From Pleurodeles waltl (lineage: Eukaryota; Chordata; Amphibia; Caudata; Salamandridae): DNA of 64,000 nucleotides. Under the pieces are notes generated by a model. It was not told the DNA's origin and did no database searches. It saw only the letters and a list, made by a program, of their open reading frames with translations. The stretch's first letter is position 1. The number at the start of each line of letters is the position of its first letter. This document shows, piece by piece, positions 12,373-22,701 of this stretch. The DNA is taken from NCBI RefSeq assembly GCF_031143425.1, contig NC_090444.1, forward strand, positions 1,346,026,323 to 1,346,090,322, in the 5' to 3' direction. The position numbers and the translations under genes are program-made.

Positions 12373-14311
12373 GTATGCCCCCTCCCCGAGGCCCCGGGTT
12401 TGTGAGGGAAGAGCCGAAAAAAGCGGCGGATTAAAAGAGGAGCATGGACTGAAGAGGCATCCTCCCAGGAACACTCACTCAAAGGGTATCCCTTCCAATG
12501 AATAAGGTATTGGAGGCGCCCATGGAAAAATCGAGAGTCACAGACCTCCTGCACTTCGTATTCAGGCACATTGTCAACCAACAAAGGAGGGGGACAGGGC
12601 AACTGCCTATGAAAGAGATCAGGACGGTAAGGTTTCAGTTGCGAGACATGGAATACTGGGTGGATCTTCCATGTCCGAGGTAGGCGAAGACGCATAGACA
12701 CTGGGTTGATCTTCTTGAGAATTAGAAAGGGACCATAAAAGCGGGGTTTGAATTTGTTTTGGGTAAGTCGGAGAGGTAGGAATCTAGAGGAGAGCCAGAC
12801 TTTATCATGGACTTGATATAGAGGAGCCGCACAGCGTCTTCTATCTGCTATCTTCTTCATGCGGGACTTGGTGGACACGAGGTTGGAATGGATAATTCGT
12901 TGTATACCCCGTAGCTGTCGAACGAAGGAGGAGACAGCGGGAAGATTGGAGTTGTCTCTCAGGGGAGTTGGGAAGGCCCTGGGATGGAAACCATAAGAGC
13001 CATAGAAAGGAGAGACTTTAGAGGCACTGTGTAGAGAGTTATTATAGGAGAATTCTGCAAGCGGTAAGTAGGGAGCCCAATTACTCTGTGTAGCGTTACA
13101 GAAGCTACGTAAGTACTGTTCGAGACCCTGATTGAGTCGTTCCGTTTGTCCATTGGTTTGAGGGTGGAACCCGGATGATAAGGCCACCTGGATCCCCAAG
13201 GTCTTGCAGAATTGATTCCAGAAACGGGAGATATATTGAGGACCCCTGTCCGATATAATAACTTGGGGTAACCCATGTAGCCTGAAGATTTCTTGAGTAA
13301 AGATCTGACTTAACTCCTTTGCCGTTGGTAACTTTCTCAAGGCCGTGAAGTGGGCCATCTTAGTGAAGGAGTCCACGGTTACCATTATGACGTGGTTTCC
13401 CATTGAGGAAGGCAATGCGCACATAAAATCGGTGGAGATGGTATGCCATGGGCCTGGGGGAACAGGTAATGGGCGGAGTAACCCCACAGGTCTGGTTCGG
13501 GGTGTCTTGGCTTGAGCACATGTGGGACAGGATAATACATATGCCTCAGTGTCAGCCTTGAGAGTTGGCCACCAGAAAGAGCGAAGCAAAAGATCTTGAG
13601 TCGTTTTCATCCCTCGATGACCTGCAATAGGGGAATCATGGCACATGCGTAAAGCTTCGATTTGCACTGTTTTAGTGGGTAAAAACAGGGCCTTATCACG
13701 ATAATAGTAGTCATGATCTATGTGCAGCTGTGGACGTAACTTTTTTAGTTCTGTTTCGTGTAGACGGGCATATTCGGACTTGACTTGATCTAAAAAAGTC
13801 TGTGCTACCCCTATGATTTTATTGTTGTCAAATAAGTTTTGAACCGCAGAATCACCGCACCCAGGATAACGTCGGGACAGGGCATCCGCCAGGATGTTCT
13901 GAGAACCTGGGATGTAGGTGATATAGAAATCATATTGGCTGAAGAAGAAAGCCCATCGAGCCTGCCGGCTATTTTGGCACTGGAAATTTCTTAAGCACTG
14001 TAGATTTCGGTGATCGGTCCGAGCTTCAAAAGGCTCCTTGGATCCCATCAAAAAGTGTCTCCATTCGGTGCACGCGACCTTTAAGGCGAGTAATTCGCGT
14101 TCTAGCACGGAATAGTTTCGCTCAGACTTAGATAGAATATGTGAAAGATAAAATACAGGGTGTTCTAGGTCATCATCGTCTTGTTTTTGTAACAAGGCAG
14201 CCCCAATGGCTCTTTCTGAGGCGTCTGTGACAACAATGAATTGTTTGCTGGTGTCTGGGTGTCGAAGAATAGGGGCTTGAATAAAGGCTTTCTTTAAGTC
14301 CTGAAAAAAAT
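12135..14311 (-). pseudogene. pol: E1 pol, 3' part: RNase H, integrase, chromodomain
   Basis: An uninterrupted minus-strand frame continuing the pol split by the SINE. In order it has the RT connection/RNase H (start FQDLKKAFIQAP; FIVVTDASERAIGAALL; later LALKVACTEWRHFL and TDHRNLQ), the integrase zinc finger (H in SPIAGHRG, then CPTCAQ), and the catalytic core with STDFMCALP, ISDRGPQ and the Glu in HPQTNGQTERLN. A GPF-like C-terminal region and a chromodomain (LQYLIHWKGYPLSECSWED) follow. The frame does not stop before the LTR. It reads through 12372 and adds a ~79-residue Ala/Arg-rich tail encoded by the 3' LTR. All catalytic residues I can see are intact. It cannot be made as one protein with the 5' half because of the SINE. 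Confidence 0.9.
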
Positions 14312-14653
14312 GTAAATTTGCACTTGTATAGCGCACTACTCACCCGTTAGGGTCTCAAGGCGCTGTACTCATACCGCTATGGAACCCCTCCTGGCTTTTC
14401 CCTTTGAGGTGCCCACTCCTGGGCACCCCCAGGGTGAAGCCAGGCACTGTTGGGGCCGTTGTGGAGATTAAGCAAGCTATTGCCCAGAGTTGCAGAGTGG
14501 GACCCATTAATTAGATTAGGCACCGAGGCGAGAATTATCTGGTCCAAGGGAATTGAGCCCAAGACCTGCCGAAGCAGGACTTGAACCCTGGTCTTGAGCC
14601 AGATCTCTGCTTCAGGGTCTGCCGCTCTAACCATTGTGCCACACTTCTCCACT
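14312..14653 (-). mobile_element. tRNA-derived SINE with an L2-type 3' tail, inserted in E1 pol
   Basis: On the minus strand the head has an A-box-like TGGCACAATGG followed by TTAGAGCGGCAGA, and a B-box-like GGTTCAAGTCC, the split RNA polymerase III promoter of a tRNA-derived SINE. After a central region of ~150 bp it ends in AGCGCCTTGAGACC, then a GGGTGAGTAG(T)GCGC stem and an AT-rich end. That tail is nearly the same as the end of the L2 LINE at 19.9 kb. Pol sequence resumes directly on both sides. An imperfect duplication, ctgaaaa / ctgcaaaa, flanks it. Known principle: such SINEs borrow the reverse transcriptase of a LINE sharing their tail. Confidence 0.85.
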
Positions 14654-16227
14654 GCTGCAAAAGCTGACTCAGCGCCTGGTGTCCAACAAAAACCTTTCTT
14701 TAGATGTTCCTTTTTGAGGGTTTGGGTAATGAAGCTGGGTCTCTGGGCAAAGTCTGCTATGAATTGTCGGTAGAAGTTGGCTAGTCCCAGAAAACATTGA
14801 GTCTCCTTGATGGAAGAAGGAGATGGCCAATTCAATATAGCCTGTACTTTGTCTGGGTCCATGGCAACTCCAGTTTGGTCTATACAGTACCCCAAGTATT
14901 TTACTTCTATCTGATCTAACTCGCATTTTTCAGGCTTACAGAACAAATGATGTTGTCGGAGTCTCTCTAAGACTTGGCGAACGTGCTTTGAATGTTCCTC
15001 TGGATGAACCGAATAAATTAGGATATCGTCAAGATACACTACCACTGTTTGTTGCAAAAGATCAGAAAAGATAGAATCCATGAATCTTTGAAAGATGGAT
15101 GGGGCGTTAGTGAGCCCGAAGGGCATTACTCTATATTCATAGTGACCAAAAGGTGTTCTAAAGGCGGTCTTCCACTCATCACCTTCTCTGACTCTTAGTA
15201 GATGGTAGGCTCCTCGGAGATCCAGCTTAGTGAATCTCTTGGCTCCTCTGACTGCTTCTAAGATGTCTTTGATGAGGGGTAACGGATACCGGTCTTTGAT
15301 AGTGATCCTGTTTAACCCTCTGAAATCGATACAGGGACGCAGATCTTTGGTTTTCTTTGGTACAAAGAAAAGAGGAGCCCCGGCGGGTGAAGAGGAGGGA
15401 GTTATTAACCCACTTTGTAGATTCTCATCTAGGTACTCCTTCAAAATTTGTTTCTCTGGTTCGGTGAGGGAGTACATCCGCCCAAAAGGAACTACAGTGT
15501 CTGGCTCTAAAGAAATGGCACAGTCGTATTCTCTGTGGGGTGGCAATTCAGGTCTTTCTGGCTTCTGGAATACATCGATATAGTCCTGATACTGTCTGGG
15601 AACTCCCTGTAGGACATTAATGGATCCTCCCACCTGAGAAGGTGTTGTTGAGAGACTTTTTGGGGACCAATAATCCCCGGCCGGATAGCAGTGGTGTTGA
15701 CAAAAATGGGAGGATAATGAAATGGTTTTTGTTTCCCAGTTGATGTAAGGATTGTGCAGTGTAAGCCATGGAATTCCCAGGATCATGACATGGTGTGGTG
15801 ATGAGATTAAGTCAAACGAGAGGATTTCCTGATGTTTACCGAACTGTAAACAGAAGGTAGGGGTGGTGTATTGTACAGGCCCAGAGGCCAAGAGCGACCC
15901 ATCAACGGTATGTACCTGTTCTGGTATTTCTTTGGGTATTTGTGTTATCTGTCGTTCTTTGGCCCAGGTTTCATCTAAATATAGGCCACTGGCTCTGCAG
16001 TCCAATAAAGCCAAAGTTCTTGCTTCGCGGCCATCAGTTAAATGGAGGGTAACTGGTAAGAGAAAAAGAGCAGTTCCTTCCTCCCTGGAAGAGCAAATAG
16101 AAGGTATATCACGATATCCCGTCCTCACCCTTCTTACTGGGGACGGGAGCTGGCGTTTCCCAAGGGCTTGGTTGGACGAATGGGGCAGGTGCGAATTAGG
16201 TGACCAGCTGCACCACAATATAGGCAA
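14654..16227 (-). pseudogene. pol: E1 pol, 5' part: protease and reverse transcriptase
   Basis: Minus-strand frame overlapping the 3' end of gag in a different frame, so Pol is presumably made by ribosomal frameshifting. It starts with an aspartic protease-like region (LALLDCRASGLYLDE). The middle residue of the usual DxGA core is Arg here, whereas E2 and E3 have DCGASG, so the protease may be damaged. The RT domain includes [40 protein letters not shown] and an intact catalytic YLDDILIYS. The connection begins at KGFCWTPGAESAFAA and is then cut by the SINE; the frame runs ~90 more codons through it before stopping. Without the SINE this joins the block at 12135-14311. Confidence 0.9.
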
Positions 16228-17054
16228 AGCCCCTTCCTTCGTCTATGTTCCCTTTCACTGGCGGATAGAGGTCCGCGAGCTGTATCAATCTGCATGGGCT
16301 CTTCTTCGGTATTCCCTTTGGATTCAGGGCGGACTTCCTCGGCGCAATGGGCAAAGGGACGAGATGGTACTGAGTGAGAAGGCAACCGACTCTTCTTTTT
16401 CTCCATTCTTCGTTCACTCAACCGATACTCTATTGTTAGTGCCTGGTCCATCAACCCTTTGAGGTTTTCTATCCTGGCAGAATGTACTAGTTCATCTTTG
16501 ATGTCCTCTCTTAGACCTCTACGGAAGAGTGTCACCAAGGCACGTTCCACCCAGGTTGTTTCTGCAGCTAATTGTCTGAAACGGGTGATGTATTGTAATA
16601 CATCTTGACTCCCTTGTTGGACTTCGCAAAGAGCCTCTTCTGCTGACGCCTCGAGTCCAGGGCGTTCAAACATCTGTTTAAAAGTAGTGATAAAGGTGGA
16701 ATAATTAGATAGACAGGGATCGTTTCTAGTTACTAGAGGTGTGGCCCAGGCCAAGGCTGGTCCTGATAAGGCACTAATCAAATACCCCACCTTGGTCTTA
16801 TCTTGTACAATTTGCGAGGGGCGAAAGGCAAAGTACACCGTTAAGGCATCCAGGAATTCTTTTAATGTGGTAGGATCCCCGGAAAATCGAGGTGTAGAGG
16901 CGGCTACTGCAGGGACATCTGTGGTCCTGGAGGCAAAAGCTTGTCGATAAACAGTATTCTCTGTACGTAGTTGCTGGAGTTCTTGAGCCTGTTGTTGTAT
17001 CGTCGCCAGTAGGTCCTGGTTAGTAGGTTCCGGGCTTGCCACCGGGTTATCCAT
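16134..17054 (-). CDS. gag: E1 Gag (capsid/nucleocapsid)
   Basis: 306 codons, intact. I chose the ATG at 17054 because it lies 38 nt after the 5' LTR and matches the E2 Gag start (MDD/MDN then acidic residues). The frame is open further upstream into the LTR, but that is not needed. It has a coiled-coil-like N-terminus (IQQQAQELQQLRTENTVYRQA) and a capsid region containing TPRFSGDPTTLKEFLDALTV and WATPLVTR. A basic stretch follows, then one zinc knuckle, CLYCGAAGHLIRTC (C-x2-C-x4-H-x4-C), near the C-terminus. It forms the cytoplasmic virus-like particle that packages the element RNA. Length and order match E2 Gag (305 aa). Confidence 0.93.
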   Translation of the reverse strand: MDNPVASPEPTNQDLLATIQQQAQELQQLRTENTVYRQAFASRTTDVPAVAASTPRFSGDPTTLKEFLDALTVYFAFRPSQIVQDKTKVGYLISALSGPALAWATPLVTRNDPCLSNYSTFITTFKQMFERPGLEASAEEALCEVQQGSQDVLQYITRFRQLAAETTWVERALVTLFRRGLREDIKDELVHSARIENLKGLMDQALTIEYRLSERRMEKKKSRLPSHSVPSRPFAHCAEEVRPESKGNTEEEPMQIDTARGPLSASEREHRRRKGLCLYCGAAGHLIRTCPIRPTKPLGNASSRPQ

Positions 17055-17080
17055 AGTTCCGGACTGCAACTGGAATTTTG

Positions 17081-17092
17081 GGCGTTGCAATC
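17081..17092 (-). promoter_or_regulatory. E1 primer-binding site, self-priming type
   Basis: Directly after the 5' LTR the sense strand reads GA then TTGCAACGCC. TTGCAACGC is the exact complement of GCGTTGCAA at the presumed transcript start. It does not begin with TGG, as a site for a full tRNA 3' end would. Tf1/sushi-group elements are known to prime from their own RNA 5' end. Confidence 0.65.
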
Positions 17093-18002
17093 TGTCGGGA
17101 TTTTCAATGGTCTTACCCCTGCAGCTGAGAGGTGTAGGGGAACGGTCCTTGTTCCGACGGGTTCTGCTCTGGCCGAGGTAGGGGCGACCCCTTCCGGTAG
17201 CCACAGTGCTGTTTGGTATGAGTGAACCACTACAGTCTGTGCCCTCCAGAAGGAGTCCCAGAGGAAAAACCCCAGTAGGGTAAAAAACCTCCACAGGAAC
17301 TCCCTGAAACGGAAAGGAGGACACCAGGGTATTAGGACCGTAGATCAGGAAGGCAGGAAAACAAGGCAGATCAGGAACAGACAGGATTCGCAGAAGGATA
17401 TCAAATAGGAGTGTGACTATCACCAAGGAGTGTTGCAACGCAATGAACAGGCAGTTGGAATCCCCTTAAATACCCCTGGACAGGAAACAGGAAACAGGAA
17501 GTAGAACACCGCCATCTTGGATTGGGGAAAAGAAAACAGTAATGAATTAGGTATGTGTGTTAAACAATGCATGCTGGGTAGAGAGGAAGTGGTAAGCATG
17601 CTGGGAAGAGAAAAAAGGCAAGTATAAAGAACCCCCAGTGTAAGGGTTCGGTTTGTCCTAGGAACATCGGTAAGTGGTGGTGGGCAGGTGAATACATGCA
17701 AGAAAAATAAATGTTAAGCGCATAATGCGCTGTGTGCGGCCATGCCTGAAACCCCCTCGGGGTTTCAGGCTCTGCCGCGTCTGCCTTTAAGGCAGAACTT
17801 GAAAAAAGGGGAGCGGCGAGCGCCGTGACCCCCAGACCGGCTCCCTGGAGCCTTCATGGCTCTCGCCGGAGCCGCGGCGACCCCCGCGACCTGGGTGTCT
17901 GCCGCGGCGTCTACCGCGGCCCGGGCGTCGGCCGCGGCAAAATTAATGTGCCGCGCCGCGGCAACCTGAGCCCGCGGCCGCGGCGAGCGCCGCGGTGTAA
18001 CA
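17093..18002 (-). repeat. 5' LTR of E1
   Basis: 910 bp. On the sense strand it starts at 18002 (TGTTACACC) and ends at 17093 (GACA). It is almost identical to the 3' LTR, with a 6-bp gain (an extra GGTGGT-like triplet pair near 17673-17684). It drives transcription leftward. Confidence 0.95.
17433..17472 (-). promoter_or_regulatory. E1 TATA-like box and presumed transcription start
   Basis: On the sense strand TATTTAAG (17472-17465) is followed 31 nt downstream by GCGTTGCAA (17441-17433). The spacing fits a TATA-directed start at or next to GCGTTGCAA. The same layout and spacing occur in E2. Confidence 0.7.
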
Positions 18003-18007
18003 CTATG

Positions 18008-19229
18008 AGGGAAATGTAGCCACAGGGAACCTCTACGGTAACGCAAAGACAGGTAACAATCAGGCTAACAGGATGCACGCTCTGTCAGGAACTATCATGA
18101 ACAAGGCAAATGCACAGTGAGCAGACTCAGACTGGAAAAAGCCTGAACAACACTGTGGAAAATTAAAACTGGATTTGTGCTCTCGACTGCAACGTTACAC
18201 AATAAACCAAGGGCTGTGTTACACAAGTGGTTTATACAGCAATGCACAACAAGGATATTCAGACAATGACAGCTTCTAAGCAGTTCCAGGCAGCAGCAAT
18301 GGCAGTGCAGGTTCAAATGGCTGGTCTGCATGGAAGTGCTCACAGGTGTGTGCAGCTTCAGTCTCTCAGACATCCTGTAGGTGTGAATCCAGGTCAAAGG
18401 ACCAACAGTACCTTTCACATGGGAAGCAATGGACAGGTGATTACAGGTCCTACAGACTACTAGGCAGTGCATTTTGGGACCTGCAGTCCATGCAGTCTGA
18501 TGAATTAGGACTATGGTATGCCATACTAAAGAGGGAAGCACACTGGAGTCAGAATGTGAGTCTGGGTGTGTGTAGATGATGGATTATCAGGGTACAACCA
18601 GTCCTTTTACAGGGCCACCTAGACAAGGGTGGGGAGAGACTGAATAAATGCCTGTGACAGAACTTATAGCCTGGGATGGCATGCACAGGGCATGTCTTGT
18701 GAGCAATGCTTGTCATACTAGGGGCACTCGTGCTATCCATTTGCAGCTTACATGGAATTCTTGTCACACATGCTCCTTGCAGAGATAGCTGATGTCACAC
18801 TTACTACTGTCAAGGGTGTGGTCATACATTCCTGTTACTGATGCAATTGTAAATCCACTGCCTCATGTATGAAGCAGGTTTTTTACTTGTTATTGATGGT
18901 GTCTTAGTTGTGTGCCATATGCTGCAATGAACCATGTTGCAATATGGATGTGTCCTACAGTTGTGCTACTCTGACATTGCCCTTCAAATGTGAAATGAAC
19001 ACCATATATGTCATTTATACTGTGTGTGAAGTTGGGGGTACATTCATACCCAACAAATGTGATATGGCTATTTCAGTATCCTAATCTGTATTACTGCACT
19101 GCTCCATGAGGCTAAACTTTGATTGTGATTCCTAGGGATCATGTGATGCATAAATAATTACCCAGACCATGATTTAGTGATTAGATTAGGTATTTAATGA
19201 GATATGGTAAGAAAGTGGTGATGGTGACT
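18008..19229. other. AT-rich DNA left of the Harbinger transposase, no gene recognised
   Basis: Continuation of the sequence that E1 entered. Open frames are short and domain-free. By position it may be 3' untranslated or internal sequence of the Harbinger element whose last exon starts just to the right. Confidence 0.4.
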
Positions 19230-19620
19230 ATAGTTAAAAGAAGTTTTTGTACAATGTGTTGTCGCCGACACAATCCTGCAGCAGTGTTTGGATGGTCCCC
19301 CTCATGATGATGGACAGCATCATCCTCTTCCTCCTCTTCAGGCATTTGTGGGTCTGGTTCATAGAGGGGAATGTTCCTCCTTACACATATATTATGCAGG
19401 ATGGCACAGGTCAGAATGATCTTGCAGACTATTTCCGGTGAATATAAGAGGCTGCCTCGGGTGATGTCGAGGCACCTGAATCTTGACTTCAGGATGCCAA
19501 AGGCCCTCTCTACTATGGAGCGTGTCCTCCGATGTGCCTCATTATAGGCACGCTCTGCTGCAGTGTTTGGGTTTGCCTATGGGGTCATGATTCATGGCTG
19601 GATCCCATACCCCTGATCAG
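19230..19620 (-). pseudogene. Harbinger transposase, 3' exon
   Basis: The minus-strand reading starts after a splice acceptor (a pyrimidine-rich ctctttcag ending at 19621). It gives GYGIQP, a region with NTAAERAYNEAHRRTRS, then SIVERAFGILKSRFRCL, which carries the third catalytic residue (Glu) of the DDE triad. ITRGSLLYSPE and CAILHNICVRRN follow, the usual C-terminal end of PIF/Harbinger nucleases, then an acidic tail. At least two stops interrupt the first third (after GYGIQP and before NTAAE). It continues the exon at 22702-23530. Confidence 0.85.
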
Positions 19621-19879
19621 CTGAAAGAGAAAATGAGTGAAAACATTTGATGGAGTTGCACCATGTTTATCAATTTGCATGGCAGTTGTTATCTTGTGTT
19701 GTCTGTGACTCATCTGTGTTTGTGTTATTGTGTGAAATCATAGGCTTCTAGGATGTACCATCACCATTGGGTTGTTTCATTATCTGAACTGGTGTTTGAC
19801 TGATTGACCAGATGTCAGCGGTATTTTTGTACACTTGCAGTATATTGAGTACTCCCATGCATTATGTCATGTGAAATCA

Positions 19880-21755
19880 ATCAATCAATCAAAAATTTTT
19901 ATAGAGTGCGCTACTCACCCGTGAGGGTCTCAAGGCGCTGGGAGGGGGGGGGAGATCAAAGGGGGCAGGAAGGGTCATTGTTCGAAGAACCATGTCTTGA
20001 TGTTCTTTCTGAAGAGCAGGAGGTCTTTGGTTTTGCGAAGGCTGGTGGGGAGGGAGTTCCAGGTTTTGGGGGCGAGGTAGGAGAAGGACCTGCCTCCTGT
20101 GGTGGTGCGTTGGATACGGGGGACTGTGGCTAGGGCGAGGTCGGCTGATCGGATGTTGCGTGTGGAAGTTCACTCTTTCGTTGAGGTAGGTTGGGCCGGT
20201 GTTGTGGAGGGATTGGTGATCATGGATAAGGATCTTGAATGTGATTCTCTTGTCTATGGGGAGCCAGTGAAGGGATTTGAGGTGTGGTGAGATTCGTTCG
20301 TGGCAGGGGAGGCCAAGGACGAGGCGTGCAGCTGTGTTCTGGATTTTCTGGAGTTTGCGTTTGAGTTTGAGTGTGGTGCCGGCGTAGAGGGCGTTACCGT
20401 AGTCTAGTCTGCTGCTGATGAGTGCATTTGAAGGATTATTTTAGAGTGCGGAGTGTGTGGAAGCAGGAGGAGGTTAGGGCATTGATTTGCTGTGTCATGG
20501 AGAGGGAGGGGTCCAGGATGATGCCGAGGTTGCATGCGTGGTTTGCGGGGGTGGGTGCAGGGACTAGGGCGGTGGGCCACCAGGAGTCGTTCCATGTGGT
20601 TTTGTTGGGGCCGAAGATGATGATCTTGGTTTTGTTGGAGTTGAGCTTGAGATGGTTAGTAGTCATTCAGTTGGCGGTGTCGAGGAGATCAGCGTGTAGG
20701 TTGGTTCTGGCGGTGGTGGGGTTGCGGGTGAGGGAGAGGATGAGTTGGGTGTCATCTGCGTAGGAGAGGATAGTGATTCCGTGTGATCGGAGGATGTTGG
20801 CTAGGGTGATCATGTAGATGTTGAAGAGTGTGGGGTTGAGGAGGAGCCTTGGGGGACTCCGCAGATGTTCTTGGTAGTGGTGGAGTGGAAAGGTGGAAGA
20901 CGGACTCTCTGGGTCCGGTCGGTGAGGAAGGAGGTGAGCCAGTCTAAGGCTTTGTGGCAAATTCCTATGTTGTGGAGGCGTGTGCAGAGTGTGTGGTGGC
21001 AGACGGTGTCAAAGGCTACGGAGAGGTCTAGGAGGATGAGTGCAACAGTCTCGCGTTTGTCGACTTTGGTCCTGATGTCGTCAGTGCATGCAATGAGGGC
21101 GGTTTCCATACTGTGGTTCTTGTGGAACCCAGATTGTGAGGGTCAAGAGTGTTGTTTGCTTCGAGGAAGTGGGATAGGCGGGCGTTGACTAGTTTCTCAG
21201 CAACCTTGGCGGGGAAAGGGAGGAGGGAGATGGGGTGATAGTTGGAGAGGATCTCCGGGTCGGCTTTGTTTTTTTTTAGGAGAGCGGTGATTTCCGCATG
21301 CTTCCAAGGGTCTGGGTAGGTGGCAGAGACGAAAAAGGAATTGATTATGTTGCGGAGTATGGGGGCGATGGTTGGGCTGGCTTTGTTGTAGATGCAATGT
21401 GGACAGGGGTCGGAGGGAGATCCGGAGCGGATGGAGTTCATGGTTTTTTCTGTTTCTTCATGTGTGGTGGGGGCCCAGGTGGCGAGTCTGGTGGGGGGTC
21501 ATGAGTAGGGGTTGGGTTGGGTGAGTGAGGGGTGTATGCGGTGTGTGTGTGTGGTATGAAGCTTTTGTGGATGTCCCGGATTTTGTGGTGGAAGTGGTTG
21601 GAGAGGGCGTCACATAGGGGCTGTGTGTGTGAGGGGTCTATGTTGCTGGCTTTGGGTTTGGCAAGTTCATTAATGATTGTGAAGAGTTCTTTGCTGTTTT
21701 GAGAGTTGTTGTCAAGGCGTGAAAGAGGTGTCCATGTGTCTTTACTGGGGGTCAC
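19880..21755 (-). mobile_element. L2/CR1-clade LINE, 5'-truncated
   Basis: The minus strand carries an RT ORF broken by frameshifts. Pre-RT sequence is at 21.4-21.75 kb. RT fingers (WKHAEITALLKK, NYHPISLLP) are at 21.1-21.4 kb. LILLDLSVAFDTVCHH and ICGVPQGS are at about 20.85-21.1 kb. The catalytic SYADDTQL is at about 20.76 kb, and LKLNSNKTKIIIFG plus NLGIILDPSLSM at 20.45-20.66 kb. The 3' end has the L2-type tail AGCGCCTTGAGACCCTCAC followed by GGGTGAGTAGCGCAC and TATAAAAA, and finishes in a TGATTGATTGATT repeat (19880-19895). It lacks the endonuclease (5' truncation at about 21755). It lies inside the intron of the Harbinger transposase. Confidence 0.88.
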
Positions 21756-22701
21756 ATGATACTTCCATACACAGAATCAATTCCACAGTGGTGGTAACAT
21801 GGTTGCATCTATATGGCCTGAACATCCCATCCAATTGAACATATGCAATAGAATTTGTTAAACATCAGTGAGGCCCTTTGATTTGGCTAGGTGACAATGT
21901 ACAACACATCTCCATGAGTTGGCAGCACTGAAGTGTTGACAACTGACAATGCACAAATATCCCATGTGTGACAAACTCTATGCAAACCTATTTTTCTGCC
22001 CTCACCGAGTTGGCTCATGTTCAAACGTGTACCTACAATACTGAACCTGGTCCACGTAATGTGGCTAACTTGGTTGTGGGGATGAAGGTTTAATTGTAAG
22101 AAGGTCCATATGCCAGTACATCTTTTGTGTATATGTGTAATTGTCTCAATCCGTATGTGTAGCAATGTGCACTTTACAATATTGTCACATCAGTATGTGT
22201 TCTTTGCACAGTCCACTTGCATATTGGTAGTGGGTAATGTCAGCCCAGGAGTGATATGAGATGTTGGTACAGCCTCAATGATTCCATGTCCCATTCATTA
22301 GAGTCATCATCATCATGCTATGTGTCTCATGGTGTTTGACCTGCAGCGAAACACATTGCACACCCCTTACACAGTACGTATTGGTTGGAAGGGTGTGTTA
22401 TTGAGTGTTATTGATGTGATGTTGGAAGATTCATCTTCCAAGTTATACTTCCAGTAAAGGCCATGTCATTGTCACTGTGTAGTTTTAAATTGTTTTCTTG
22501 TGTCTCTGGAGTGGCATCTGTTGTTTTTTGCATCTGTCATTTGTCCATAGGTGTGTATCCCATTTGGTCAGGATATCAAACATGACTAGCAGTGTCACAA
22601 CCTCAGTGTCTTTCTGGCCACGTGTCAATGTAGTAGTGTATGTGTTGTGTGTCCTACAGGGTTGCTGTGCTGGGTGTATATAACTGGGTTTCTGTACTTA
22701 C
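21756..22701 (-). other. Intron of the Harbinger transposase, right part
   Basis: Between the L2 5' break and the splice donor gtaagt (minus strand, starting at 22701) I see no coding domain. With the segment 19621-19880 it makes up the original intron of ~1.2 kb without the L2. Confidence 0.6.

Larger units (their letters stand above)
11464..18007 (-). mobile_element. Ty3 chromovirus E1 (Tf1/sushi-like), near-complete, TSD ctatg
   Basis: A complete insertion on the minus strand. The LTRs at 11469-12372 and 17093-18002 are flanked by the 5-bp direct repeat ctatg (11464-11468 and 18003-18007). From right to left it carries 5' LTR, a 38-nt leader, an intact gag, pol with protease, RT, RNase H, integrase and chromodomain, a polypurine tract just before the 3' LTR, and the 3' LTR. 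The two LTRs differ by about ten substitutions and one 6-bp indel by eye, so the insertion is fairly young. The only major lesion is a SINE in pol (about 14312-14653). The chromodomain marks it as a chromovirus. Confidence 0.95.

Noticed and set aside
14581..14653. Possible tRNA gene
   Set aside because: A- and B-box-like motifs are present, but the acceptor stem does not close and an L2-type tail follows, so it is the head of a SINE.
16134..17438. 434-codon version of E1 Gag
   Set aside because: The first ~128 codons lie in the LTR and leader upstream of the ATG that matches the E2 Gag start.
19864..21504. Plus-strand ORFs across the L2 region
   Set aside because: The minus strand carries the RT motifs; the plus-strand frames are shadows.
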